Of a stretch of DNA of 64,000 nucleotides, positions 50,461 to 62,792 are shown piece by piece. The stretch lies in the NCBI GenBank assembly GCA_030374805.1, contig JARGSG010000184.1, positions 310,001 through 374,000 of the forward strand, in the 5' to 3' direction. Every line of letters begins with the position of its first letter. The first letter of the stretch is position 1. The notes beneath the pieces were generated by a model. The model did not search any database, had not been told where the DNA came from, and worked only from the letters and a program-made list of their open reading frames with translations. The stretch comes from Gracilaria gracilis. Lineage: Eukaryota > Rhodophyta > Florideophyceae > Gracilariales > Gracilariaceae. The position numbers were made by a program, and so were the translations under genes.

Positions 50461-50904
50461 TCCATATCGATCCACAACGACACCGGTGGTTAGGACGTCT
50501 ACACGTACTACTACGTACCCTACGCCTAGTTGTCCCAACCATACAGATATGTACTTGCTTCCTGATCATTGATAGTAGGTGTTGGACCAAAAAAAGGCTC
50601 TGCCAACCGTAGGAGATATGTACTGTACAAGGTTTTCGAGATGCTTGAAGGTTTGCATGGCGTGGATCAAGGAGATAGGATATCAGATGGACCCTATACC
50701 CAAATACATGGGGATTTGGGTGTGTTTTTGGCTGGTGGCAAGTTTGGGTATAGGGTCCTTACGACATGCTCACCGGGATCAAGAGTCGATCCTGCTCAAC
50801 GAGAGCAAATGCAGTGCGAGCACATAATAATATGTCGAAGGGCACAGATCACGTGAGGTGAAGCAAATGTACAATCACGTGCTAACGTCACATGACGAGA
50901 TCGC
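50461..50904. other. Left flank of the copia element with a 16-bp inverted repeat
   Basis: It holds a perfect inverted repeat, ggaccctatacccaaa at 50689-50704 and its complement at 50743-50758, with a 38-nt loop. No gene is seen. Confidence 0.5.
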
Positions 50905-50996
50905 TGTCAAACATTACAGTGACCCGCACGTACTTAAGTAGGCAACAACCGAGCTCGAGCAGCGAAGTAAAGAATGGCTAGAACCTTCATTCCATA
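50905..50996 (+). repeat. Left LTR of the copia element (92 bp)
   Basis: It begins tgtcaaac and ends ttccata, and is identical to the right LTR. It is very short for a copia LTR. Confidence 0.93.
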
Positions 50997-51447
50997 GGTT
51001 ATGGGCCCCACGCTTTGAAGATCTCCGAACACTCCCGACCCACCCATGACCCAGGTCGTCTAACAAGCAAAGCACGACGGCAGACCCCAACCCTAGACAA
51101 ACTCGCCTACTAGGCCGCGAGCTCAGACGTGATCCATACATAGCCACCCTCTACCAAAACGCCATTCTCACAGCAACAGACACTCATCAACCTCAGGATA
51201 CCACCCAAAACCAAGAACATATCCACTCAAATACTCCTTCAAACGCCACAGACGCATATCAAATATACATCCAAGCCCTTTCCCAAAAGCCACAACCGAC
51301 CTACTCATCGATACCGAAAAACTCCACAAAATCCCGGAGCTTGACCGCAGCAACTATGCTCCGTGGTACCTTGCCCTACAGACTTACGCTGCCACAATCA
51401 AGGCATTAGAGCACCTTAAAACCAATCCAACAGCACCGACAGAACCC

Positions 51448-54400
51448 ATGGAACTCGAAACATTCTTCACAAAGAAGAACAAAATTTTCTCCGCAGTTTT
51501 AAGCAGCGTCCCATCCAGTATCCTAGGATTGCTAATCGTACCACAAGACAGACCTACCCCGCATGATCTCGTGCAAAGGATAATACAGGACATCAACCGC
51601 TCAACAAAGAAGGACCACCAATTCCTGAAAACAGAAGCCGAAAGCATCCCCTTCAAGACAGATGGAGATATCGATGAGTTCATCAAAGCACATACAAACA
51701 TAAGGCAGAAGATGATAGCAGCACAATATCCAAGTATCAGCGACGAAGAGACAACAGTTGACTTTATTATCACAGGCATCCGCAGAAACTCCGCCGACAA
51801 TCTAATTATCGCACATATACTAGCAAACAAGCCACCAACCATCAAAGATTTCATCAGGAAATTCAAAGATATCTATCCACTTTACAATCCAGGAAGCCTC
51901 ACTCCCTCATCTTCAACCGGATACACGCAATTTACCGGGGACTACGGAACTGCAGCTCCTCCTTATCTGAACGTATATGCAAACCAGACACCGCATCGTG
52001 GCAACCACGCATACCGAAATCGACCCGGCCCATACCGCCGTCCCTCTGGTAGGGGAAATCCTTACAATCGACCGCGAGGACCCCCTAATCTTTTATGCAC
52101 ATACCACACATCCATTGGTGTATTCTGCAACAACACAGATCAGGACTGTAGAGATATGAACCATCCAAAGTTCATGAAAACGCAGGCGAACTTTGCCCAA
52201 GTAACACAGAACTATCCTCCATTCACATATCAGGCACAAACCCCTCACTCACCAATGCACTATACGCAACAATCCCTCCCCCCTCCTCCAATCCACTATC
52301 ACCACCAAGCCCTACCGCCCGCTCCAATTCAATACCTGCCAATGCAAGCACCCTTCGCCTCATCACAACAGACACAGCCACCACCACAGCAATCGGACAC
52401 GGCCTCAGAAGCCAACACAGAGGTCAATGGTACGTTTATTCTGGACAGCGGCGCGCATCCGTCCCACATCAGACATCCCACCACAACCATGACACCACTC
52501 CACAACAAAACCCTAACCGAGTCCGCCACTTCACCACCCACCCAGTGCACCCACCATGGAACAATCAGCCTCCGCCTGCAACCGAATAATAACACCATCC
52601 GCACATACGCAGTGGCCAACAAAAGCATCCACCGCCATCTAATATCAGTCAGAGATCTAGCCACAAGGTATGGACTGGTGACATTCACAAGCCGAAAAGG
52701 AGAAGTATACGACACCAGAACAAACCCGCCAGCCCTCATAGCAACAGCACAATGGCGTAACAATCAATACCAGCTGCAAGGCAAATTAGCAAATCACTCG
52801 GCTCATACAGCTAGAACGTTCCAATATAAAGCCAAGAAGAACCATCCCAAAACCAAGACACAACACACAAAAACCACAAACCACGTATCGAAGGCGAAAG
52901 AAACAGCTAACAAAGCACCACCGCCAGCCACACTGCCCTCAAGAATTCCGCACACGACTAAGACACTGAGACATCTGACAAACCCAACCCAATCAGGCAA
53001 ACAGCATTCCAATACACAAACACTGTACAACTGGCATCTCACATTGAATCACGCGCATCCCAGCAAACTAGCACTCACGGGCTCCCGCAGACTCATACCG
53101 ACAATGCCAGCAAACCTACCGACCAACCCCTGCATCTCTTGCAGTTCTTGCAGCACAGGAAAGCTGCACCCTGCTCCACACAAGAGAACCACCCACAACT
53201 ACAAACCAGGAGAATACCTCAGTTCAGACACATGCGGACCAATACACCCAACGTCCAAACACGGCAACAATCACATCCACTCATCATATGTGCAGCCACG
53301 AGATTCACAATAGCCCACTTCTTGAAGGACCGAAAGGACATACCACCTCGAATCCAGCAAACACTCCACCACATACAAAACCACATGCAACTGCCACTCA
53401 AACACTTCCGGAGCGACAACGCCAAGGAATATATTTCCAAAGCAATGAAATCAATATACAACACTCACCGGGTCACGCACCATCTGCGCACACCACATCA
53501 CCCCCAAGAAAACAGCATAGCCGAACGTTTTAACAGGACTGTTATGAATGCCGTCAGAGCAATGCTCAATGCCGCCGGATTAGACAACTCGCATTGGGAA
53601 GATGCTGCACGAGACGCCATATACAAGTACAACCTCTTATACCACTCGTCAATCAACACATCCCCGTACTCGCTATGGTACGGCACCACACCCCCCATAC
53701 AGAAACTTTACACATTCGGTCAGTTACGCACCATACCTGTGTATGCCCCAAAGAAGAAATTAGGGTCACGAGCAGATCCAGCTCGATATATGTATCCCAC
53801 ATCCCACACCCATATAATGGTTCTGAACATAAGAACTTCGCAATACCAACACATACGGGCCATAGACTTCAAACCATACCACACACAAACGGACCCCACA
53901 GTCCAAACCAATTATGCATTCAAAGCACGAACGTCCCACCAACAACACACCCCCAAAGCCATCAATATTGATACCCCACCCCCCAAACACCTTGCGCAAG
54001 CACGATCCTACCCCGACGCCCCAGAATGGAAAAAAGCACACGATGACGAGCTAGACAACTTGGATAGTCACGACAGCATCAAATGGTTACCCCAGGACTT
54101 CATTCCACCACCACAATCCGTCATTCCCCTTATGATGTTATATCGATACAAAAGAGCAGCAGACGGCACAGTGCAACAACGGAAGGCCAGGTGTAATCTG
54201 AGAGGCGATATGATGAAACCAGGAATCCACTACGACCCACGACACACAACAACCTACACAGCCGATCGAAGCACGCAACGCCTTCTACTAGCACTGCATG
54301 CCAGTCTTCAACTGCCACTTGAACACTTCGATATCAAATCCGCATACTTACATGAAAAATATCAGCACAGCCGCCCTGTATATGTCCCGCAAATGCCACG

Positions 54401-55625
54401 ATTCGACGGCACTTACAAACACAAAAGCCAATATGGCCACCTCCACGGCAACCTATATGGCTCCCCTCCCGCGGCATACTACTACAACCATGGACTCAAG
54501 AAGAAACTCACCCAAATGGGGTACACTGCATCAGAACATGACCCATGTCTATACACAAAAATCGAACCCGACGACAGCTTCACCATTGTCAGCACCACAA
54601 TCGACGACTTTCTCGTCCTCGCTTCATCAACAGAACACATAGACAAACTGTACAACGAACTGTTGGCAAAATACAAAGTCAAACGGCTAGGACTACCAAC
54701 ACGCTTTTTTAACTGGACAATCCATCACGGCGATGACGGCACGGTACATATTTCGCAACCCGACACCATAGCAGCAGTACTGAAACAAACAGGAATGGAA
54801 CATTGTAATCCCAGCGCCACACCATACGCCAGCCTAACGCATATAGACAGAACAAACCATAGCAAACCACTATCACCAGAAGAAGCAACAGAATACCGCA
54901 AAATCCTCGGCGAAATAAGATATATAACGGACAGCACACGGCCAGATCTCACCTATGCAACCAACCGCTTAGCACAACACTCGAATGCTCCTCAAGCGCA
55001 CCACCAACAAGCACTTAAGACAATTTTGCGTTACCTTCAAGGAACAAGAACGCACGGATTGCTATTTAAGCCTCACATCACCAAGGAACAGCAGGAAGCA
55101 GCAGAGTTGTCAACCTACAGTGACGCCGATTTTGCCAATTCAACCAACCGCAAGTCCATTACTGGAACAGTTCACACCTATAACGGCACACCAGTTACAT
55201 GGTTATCCAAGAAGCAGTCAGTCGTAGCACTTTCAACAACAGAAGCTGAATATATCGCAGCAACGAACGCAACGCAGCATACAAAATGGTTACGAAAGTT
55301 ACTGGAGTCAGCACGAAGAAAAATGATCAGCCCGACGCCTCATCACATCGATAGCCGCAGTGCAATCATGATTGCAGAGAATCAGGCACCGACGAAGCGC
55401 AGAAAATACATCGACATCCGTCATCATTATCTTCAACATCACATTGCAGAAAAGACGATCCAGCTGCACAGAATGCCCACCCAGGACATGCTAGCCGACA
55501 TGTTAACAAAACCTCTGCACAGAGATCGCTTTCGATCGCTTAGACAGCGACTCAACATCACGGCCCACCCCAGCGCCAGCTCAAAATGCAACGCGCCAAC
55601 CGGGGACTGTCAAACATTTGAGTGA
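51448..55625 (+). other. gag-pol coding region of the copia element
   Basis: The coding region runs from gag through protease, integrase, reverse transcriptase and RNase H, in the order that defines Ty1/copia (integrase before reverse transcriptase). The gag part ends in Pro/Gln/His-rich sequence. The RNase H end is followed closely by the right LTR. Confidence 0.9.
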
Positions 55626-55654
55626 ACGCTTTGTCGCATTACATTTTTCGCGAA

Positions 55655-55746
55655 TGTCAAACATTACAGTGACCCGCACGTACTTAAGTAGGCAACAACC
55701 GAGCTCGAGCAGCGAAGTAAAGAATGGCTAGAACCTTCATTCCATA
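55655..55746 (+). repeat. Right LTR of the copia element (92 bp)
   Basis: It is base-for-base the same as the left LTR and is followed by the duplicated target atcgc. Confidence 0.93.
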
Positions 55747-56783
55747 ATCGCGAAGAACAGGAAGGGAATTCTCGTCACACGCCGCACGGCAAGCCGTCAC
55801 AAATTTTGTACCCCTGTACGACGTGTGAAAAGCTCATGTGGCCAATAGAGTTTGAAAACGTGTGTTTGTCGATCAAGGTCCTGTATATGCCTTCGTACAA
55901 AGCTCGGGCACCCAGAAAAGGCCAAAGCGACAGAACGACATATGTACGTTCATCGCCAACTCCCACACACACAACAACTCCGGAAGAAGGTGAAGGATAC
56001 AGAGCTTTACCTTATAACCCTTACCGTCTTCCAACTTGTCGCATGTGAGCTGCTGTTTTCTCTGGGACTAACTTGGCACCTCCGCTGCACACCACGTCCT
56101 CTGGGAAACCCATCACTGAGAAACGCCACATACCACTCCAGAATCGCGCTTGAGACAGTCACGCGGCCTAGTGTATCCGCTGCACTACGGCCGTCGCCCA
56201 TCCACCACACGAAACAGGGTTGTAAGGTTACTACTCCGCCGACGCGCATTGTTTCGCTTTAGCTTCAACTATGTTGCACACTTTGCTCGCTCATCAAAAT
56301 CACGCTGTAACGTCTTGGGCTCGCCGCTGAGCTGTCACAAACTCTTCACTTTTGAAAATAGAATCACAAACCAATCCACCTTCTCACGTTTTGCCGCAAC
56401 TTTCACATTACCACACGCTCAGTGCTGCCTCCTGCAGCTGTAGCAGTCGCTTCGCCTCCAACACATACGCCATTATACAAGCGTAATGTAACCCTGTACC
56501 AACCTTCCACCTCCACTCACATCGCCAAGAGTAAGCCTTGCCATCGGAACAGCATCTCGCAGACACGCAACACTCTCCACAACAAGAAAGAATGGCTTCG
56601 TTCTATTACTGCCGCCGCATGAGCTTCGATCCACGTCCTTGCTTCCAAGCCTTCACCTACGGAACGCTGCTTTCCGAAAGCGCGTTACACGCAGTATTGG
56701 GATGCATTCCACCGCAAAAAAGCGCAACTCTTCACGGCTATAGCACACATTCCATCATCAATTGTTGTTACCCTGCTGTCATC
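55747..56783. other. Gene-free DNA between the copia element and the transposon stack
   Basis: About 1 kb with short frames on both strands, none protein-like. I see no transposon end or RNA. Confidence 0.35.
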
Positions 56784-56992
56784 CAGGCCCGTATTTGTGA
56801 CTGACTGACTAGTGCCAGAAAAGAGTGACTAATGACTGACTAACTGACACTTTCACTGAACAGTCAGTCAGTGTAGTCAGTGAAAACAAAACCCTTGTAA
56901 ACATTCGAATTTCCAACAAAATATGTTAGACAACTTTGTGCAGACCACAGTGCAGCGAAACACAACTTCAATAAATTTATCATCGGGTGCTG
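56784..56992. mobile_element. hAT-type left end (interrupted by piggyBac)
   Basis: It begins CAGGCCCGTATTTGTGACTG, close to the end of the 45896 element, and continues with the same GACTGACT/AGTCAGTC subterminal repeats. No right end is found downstream in the window. It is interrupted at 56993 by the TTAA of the piggyBac element. Confidence 0.65.
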
Positions 56993-57026
56993 TTAACCCT
57001 TTTGGGACTGAAACTTCTTATGTCTA

Positions 57027-57538
57027 GTGTCTATTCGACCGGAATTTTGACCTCATATGAGGTCAGCGTGACCTCATATAAGGTCAATTTCGCTCTTGAG
57101 AAATAATTGAAAATCAACCTTTTTGAATATTTGAAAATGAGCCACACAGAGAGCTGTATTGGATACAGGAAGAAGTAAAAACTTTTCATGGTTCCTCTTA
57201 GACATACAGAGTAGAAAATTACTAAAACAAAGCTTCAATGCTCAGCTTTGAAACCATGTGCAATTAGTTTAGTACATGCAGATGGATGCAAAATTAAACA
57301 GTAAACAAAAATTTTGGGGTTCAGAATACCTTCAAAAAAAAATAAAGTGCAAATTATGGTTTCTTTCGTCTAGTAAAGCTAAATGTGGACGATAATGCAA
57401 CGAAAGATAAAGCGCTTGGCATTTCGTTCGTATGTAAAACATGTAGTAGATTTCAGAAATTTTAGAGATACGGAAAAATATTTGTTGGCCTCATATGAGG
57501 TCATTTGACCTCATATGAGGTCAATGTCGAATAGACAC
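57027..57538. mobile_element. Nested 512-bp MITE with palindromic termini (TA target)
   Basis: Its ends are GTGTCTATTCGAC and the complement GTCGAATAGACAC, flanked by TA on both sides (57025-57026 and 57539-57540), as in Tc1/mariner-type elements. Each end also carries two copies of the 16-bp palindrome GACCTCATATGAGGTC or a close variant. Removing it leaves continuous piggyBac DNA. It has no coding capacity. Confidence 0.8.
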
Positions 57539-57932
57539 TAGTAAGATAGACTTAAGAGTGGCCAATCAGGTTGCATGTAGGACTCGAACTGGTTGGTTGA
57601 GGAAACGGGTCTCTTTGATTGAAATGCACATTGCAATGAGTGCGTGTCAATCAAATACTCAGGTGCACTTTACGCCACTTTCACGGAGTTTGAGACACCA
57701 AACCGCATTGAGACAGCAACCTCTTCCTCCCAACTTTGTTCATGATGCGAGCAGCACTCTCTCCCAGCCGATGATCCCGTACCACTGCAATAAGAATACT
57801 TCACCTCTCCCAATGCAACGAAAAATGCTACGTGACCCGACCGCAAGCGGCACAGCAGAAATTCTCAAATTCGAGTAGGAAGACGCGCCTGTGGCCTCCA
57901 ACCTCGCAGCGAAAACTAAAGTTCTCGGTAGC

Positions 57933-58322
57933 ATGAGCGGAGGTAGGACAAAGTGTCATATAGACACAGAGAGTAGCTCAGCAGCTAAGGTCGGTGATCC
58001 CAGCGCAAATAATCCAAACATTCCCCGCGTCACGACGGCAAACGAAGACGTGGCGTGCCACAAATGTGGTGGCACGCCGTGCTACTGGTTGCAACTGGCG
58101 GGATCAGTGGTTAGCAAGACAGCAGTTGAATACCCTTTGCTCCATTAACCGATGCCTCACCATAATGCGGCTCGCAAAGTAGCCTACAAAACTTTCGTGC
58201 ATGAGCGATATGGATTCGTGGGTGCAAAGAACCGGATCCAGCTACCACAGTGTGTCATGGAAGGCATTAGGTCAATCGGGCCAGATGAGCATGGGGCCTA
58301 TATGGGTTTTAAGAAAGAATAG
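57933..58322 (+). pseudogene. piggyBac-carried accessory gene, CxxCGGxPCxW / P2X7-C-terminus-like
   Basis: A single frame of 129 codons runs from MSGGRTKCH to GFKKE, with one in-frame TAA at 58146-58148. The first part has CHKCGGTPCYW, a likely zinc-binding knuckle. The second has ARKVAYKTFVHERYGFVGA, RIQLPQCVMEGIRS, then DEHGAYMGF. This resembles the C-terminal domain of P2X7 receptors (HVAY..Y..WRFG, LPSCCRWRIR, GQYSGF). I recall similar stand-alone proteins in many algal and protist genomes. Its stop lies 2 bp from the transposase stop on the other strand, so it belongs to the transposon. Function unknown; a zinc-binding accessory factor is a guess. Confidence 0.65.
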
Positions 58323-58324
58323 CT

Positions 58325-60364
58325 TTAATTCTTGAAGAGGGCTTTGGCGAATTGCAGTGTGGTGGTTACCGTATTACGTCGTTTCCGATGCCCTTTTGAG
58401 GAAAGTATTCGTTCTGCTAGAGCAACTGATTCATGCAAATCGGGACAGGTTATCCGCAATGTCTCTTTGTTGTCGTAAAATGAGAAGCAGTTGACGTGAA
58501 ACCCTTTCTGGCACTCGGTACAGGAGTACATGGTGTATTTGCTCCTATTTTCTGATGCCAGTACAGAGCAGAGAACGCAATGAACGCTTTTGCGACCAGC
58601 GGTCTCAAGCAGAATGTGATGTCCATTCCCTGGCGTTGTAGTTGAAGCTCTAGAGTCAGTATCGTTATGTAAAGGAGATGAAGTGCGTAGTGCGGCCTGC
58701 TTTTGCTGGTACTCAACGTGTTCAGCTACGAGCTGCAGAATAATACGTTGTTTCATATGCTGAACGTCGATGATACTGTCTCCCTTCCTTGTTATGGCGT
58801 TGAGTAGAGCATGGGCATTTAGAACGCTGGCATCTAGGGTGAACGTTAACAGACTCATGGAGACTCTTCTCTCTTTCCTCATAGTAGCAGATATTGATCT
58901 CAATTGATCAAAGCGATCAACGCTGTTCATAAAGAGATTGTATGCGACAATTGGAGACGGCACAGAAAGCATTGTGCGGCTCATCGACTCTTCACCTGTC
59001 CAGCGTAGTAATGGCGCGAGACCATGGACACATTTCAGAGCATGATCTTCTGGTTTCTGTATACGCGATTAAGGTGTATCCGCGAGGTTATTTGTATAGA
59101 ATGTAACAACTGACCGGTCTTTAAATACGATAAAGCCCGAGTTCTTCTCAACAGCAGGAGTTGCGTTCAAGGAGTTATTCTTCTGAAGTACTTGGACTAA
59201 ACACCAATCACCTCTCTTGGCGTGCTTCAGATCAGAAATGGCTTCCTTCAAAGCCGGCCGATTAATTCCGTCAATGTTTGTGAATCTAACTGTCCCTAGA
59301 ACTTTGCATTCGCCATCGCTGAGTCGGGTCAATTGCCACGCAAGCAATGGTCGCGTGTAGAAGTTGTCCATAACGAGCAGCCTTCCTTCAGCCGGTGCTG
59401 GATGCAACAGAGTTTGGTGCGCCATTTGCGTGCACCATAGTGCAGACGCCGACGATTTTGCAACTAAACTCCCATCCACCTTACGATCTACGGCACCTCG
59501 GAGATTCCGAAACACATTCGTATACCTTTGAACTGGACTTTGTCCTGAAGTATTCCCAGAGCCGTTGTCTTGCAAGCTGTGCAAATATCCATGAGACCAT
59601 CCGACGACTGCGTAAAATCTAATGCCGAACCGCACTGGCTTGGACTTCATATAAGATCGAGCACGTGTTCGACCTTTGCACCTTACTGTGTTTTCGTCGA
59701 GAGTACTTACGCCAACAGGAACAGCTAGAGCTGCAGAATTTCTGGCATAGTGCTCTAAAAGTTGGCGGCTATGCCACAACGGGGCGCGTAGAGCGATATC
59801 TTCTTCATATGCAGGATACATACGGAGTGCTGCTCGAATGCTAAGAAAGCGGTCCCGTCCCATCACCTTCTTGAAAAATGGTATGCTCAAAAGTTCTGAA
59901 GAGCACCAGTAGTCTTTAAGCCGGTTCAACTGGTGTACCGATGTCGCAAGTTCCAGACCAAGGAATGCCATTAGTTCGTCCATGCGCAGCGGGCTTGTTC
60001 TTTTCTCTCGTTTCACGAGCTCATTACCAGTCCATACAAGCAAGCAATTTAGGAAGGAACTGTTCAGGAAGAGCAAAAACTAACCCATTTCTTTTCTATG
60101 CGCGTATGACTTTCTTATCAGAGCATCCTTAGCTAGATGCAACCCACTTACCTTGCGCCACCTTGCGCAGTACTCGACATTTTCGTACAGTTCACGCTCT
60201 TCTGCCGCTCCCAAGGCGGTCACTGAAAATTCCTCTGCATCGCTTTCGTCACCCAAAACCTGTCCAACAGTGCCAAGATTGCACTCAGAATCCTCAGAGC
60301 ATGGAGACGGCTCATCCTGATAGGGCATGATAGCGACGGGGATGGTCGTTTCTGAAATGTTCAT
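58325..60364 (-). pseudogene. piggyBac transposase with two in-frame stops
   Basis: One continuous frame of 679 codons runs from MNISETTIP to LFKN, interrupted only by TAG at 60080-60082 and TAA at 59069-59071. It has an acidic N-terminus. The DDE_Tnp_1_7 core has the first Asp in STLDENTVRCKGR and the second in MDNFYTRPLLA. It continues with RWTGEES, VPSPIVAYN and SVDRFDQLRS, the conserved piggyBac C-terminal block. A Cys-rich PHD-like finger (CVLCSVL ... CTECQKGFHVNCF) ends the protein. Domain order and length are normal for the family. A PGBD-like host use is unlikely given the stops. Confidence 0.9.
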
Positions 60365-61161
60365 TTTGTAAAGGATATTCTAAGCCACGGCCCGTACTAT
60401 GGCTCGGGCTGAAGAACATCAAGCTGCTGCGAATGTCGGCAGGACGGGGAGAGAGGAACTAGCAGCATGGTGGTGGAGAGGGTGGGTCACCCTTTTTGGC
60501 GGTTTTCTACAGGCTTGCGGTACTGTTGTGGTGTGGCTGTACGCGTCGGGCTCACAAATTCCGGCGCACCTCCTCTGATCGCCGACTGACGCAATTTACT
60601 GGCATGAGATGAGTTGTATGTGCAATCTATTCTTGGGTGAGCGCAATATCTCGGGACGGGGTTCTGATTGGAAGAAGAATGGTCCATGACAACTTTTGTA
60701 ATTGGTTCTATAGTAAACAGATTGAAATTGTTCCAATGGAAGAGGCTTGCTTAAATCTATCCAGCTAGACTTAATCAAACCCAACAAGTGGCATTCCGAG
60801 GACCAACTGTTCCCGTAATTGCCCAATCATGGTCAAACCTTAAGTCTATCTCAATAGATTTAAGCAGCTCGTCCCAAAAGGGTTAATAGGGGACACAATT
60901 TTAATTAGGGACTGTTTACGAATAAATTTTTGAAACACGAACAGGAGCATGTGCCCGAGCTGCTGTATAGCTCCCAACCTGCCAAAGTGGCTGAGCGCAG
61001 TTCCATTTTGGCGCGAGATTTGAATTCAGCGGTGGCGTTTCAGCAGGTGTACCAAGTATCGGACAGTCACAGGACGGTCTTCATCCACAACATCGTCTTA
61101 AACTTGCCTCATTCAGCTCTGCGGACAAATAGCATTCTTTATTGCTCTGGGCTACCCACAC

Positions 61162-62792
61162 ATGATCCGAAAGCGATGCTTTGCCCCATCAATGCCAAAG
61201 CGGACCCTTTTCTTTGCTCTCCAATCCGCCGTTAACGCAGTTCGTGTGGATAAGCTCTCAATCCGCAAGGCAGCTAAACAATTTGCCGTCTCCAAATCAC
61301 ACCTACAGCGCACTCTGCAATCCAAAACCCATCCGCAACGACCAACGGGCCGGCCAACTGCTTTGCTACCGGATGAAGAAGAGATTATCGTAAAGGCCGC
61401 ACTACACTTTCCACATCTCGGCACTCCCTTGTCCCTAGAATGTTTCAAGGACTTGGTAGAACATTTTGTTTCACGGCTGGCGGATGATAGAAAAAAGAAT
61501 ATACCTTTTAGAAACGGCTGACCTGCGGACATATATGTGAAGAACTTTCTCGACAGACATCCTGAAATAGGTCTGAAAAGACGTTCCAATCTCGAGAAAA
61601 TGAGAGCCATCGCAATTTCACCAAAGAATCTTGCTTCACACTTTGCGTGGTTGCAACAAGCGTACAAGGAATTCAAGAAATCACATGCAGAACAAATCTT
61701 CAATATTGACGAGAGCGGTTTCTCGGTCCGCACGGCAAACAGGGCACGGTCGAAAGCACTGTTTGATGCGCGAGGAAGAAGCAACTCCGTTGAGTTGAAA
61801 TGGTCGGGAAACGCACAGCACGTGACCATTATGCCTGTAGTATCGGGTGATGGTAAGGCCTGGTCACCGGTGGTGGTTTGCCGGGGACAAGGGCCAACTT
61901 TTGGAAGCGCACAGACGGAAATTATGAGACTCCTTCATGCTACCTTCCCGCGAATGCTTTGACATGTTACCGAGACCCCGCAGGTGTGGATTCTACCATA
62001 TTTCTAGACTGGGTGAGGAAGTTTGTTGATGAAACAAAAGATTTGCGCAGAAGGCATAAGTACATTCTGCTTACATTCGACGGATATGGGGCACACTGTA
62101 CTTTCAAGGCACTTAACATGTTGAAAGAGAACAACATTGTCGCGATTGACCTCCCTGCCCATACAAGCCATCGAACGCAGGTGTTGGATTATTCTGTCTT
62201 CTCGCCTTTCAAGAACCGATTCCGTAACATCTTAAATGACCGAACCATCGCGCACGGCGACAAGCGGAACGACGTATACACGATATGTGAGATACTGACA
62301 GCCTCCTACAATGAGGCAGTCTGTTACAGAAATATTGTCGCCAGGTTTTCTGCATGCGGTCTTTCGAGCCCCGTGAAGAAAAGTTGCAACGCGGATGTTA
62401 TCAAGGAGGTCGATATAACCAACTTTGATGGTGCAATGAGCGCCAAGGAGGCGTTTTCCAATATCAAAGATCTGGTGTTGTCGTTTTCGGAAACGAAGAA
62501 TATGCTACGAGCTGACGGTGAAGTGATCCATAACGGTACCCTGCTGACCACTGGCGGGGCTTTGTTAACTGCAGAGGCGGTGTTGGCGACGTTAAAGGCA
62601 CGGGACGAACAGAGAGTGTTGGAGCAACGTGAGAAAGAATTACGGGCGCAACAGGCAGCCGCAAGGCGCGAAGAGCGCGAGCGCATAGCCGTTGAGCGAG
62701 AGCAGAGTCGTCAGGAGGCTGAGAAACAGGAACAACTTCACGACTTGTGGTTGCAGAAAAGGCCCCAGAGGCTTGCGGTGCTTAGCCGTTGA
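61162..62792 (+). pseudogene. pogo/Tigger-like transposase (DDE_1), decayed
   Basis: It has an N-terminal psq-type helix-turn-helix (MPKRTLFFALQSAV ... LSIRKAAKQFAVSKSHLQRTL), then a CENP-B-like DNA-binding part. The DDE_1 catalytic core has D in FNIDESGF, D in LTFDGYGAH and D in TQVLDYSVFSPFK, the DDD arrangement of pogo. A charged coiled coil (QREKELRAQQAAARREERER) ends it. The frame contains a TGA at 61519-61521 and a one-base deletion near 61877; the rest is open. Element ends are not certain. A degenerate pair of AGGGG ... AGGGAC words near 60888-60915 and about 63090-63130 may be remnants of the inverted repeats. Confidence 0.8.

Larger units (their letters stand above)
50905..55746 (+). 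mobile_element. Ty1/copia LTR retrotransposon, young and nearly whole
   Basis: This 4.8-kb element has two identical 92-bp LTRs and a 5-bp target duplication (atcgc) on both sides. The parts are in copia order: gag, protease (LDSGAHPSH), integrase (HHPQENSIAERFNR), reverse transcriptase (with IDDFLVLAS) and RNase H (LSTTEAEYIAA). It looks close to whole, with about one break at most, and the identical LTRs mean a recent insertion. The coding strand is strongly enriched in A and C and poor in G and T, unlike the host genes. Confidence 0.93.
56997..60882. mobile_element. piggyBac DNA transposon (3,886 bp)
   Basis: Its ends are the inverted 12-mers CCCTTTTGGGAC (56997-57008) and GTCCCAAAAGGG (60871-60882). 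The target duplication is TTAA on both sides (56993-56996 and 60883-60886), the hallmark of piggyBac. It carries a transposase on the minus strand, a convergent accessory frame on the plus strand, and a nested MITE near its left end. The transposase has two nonsense codons, so the copy is probably dead but little decayed. Confidence 0.93.

Noticed and set aside
57560-57620. Possible tRNA T-loop (ggactcgaact)
   Set aside because: The flanking bases do not form a T stem or acceptor stem on either strand.
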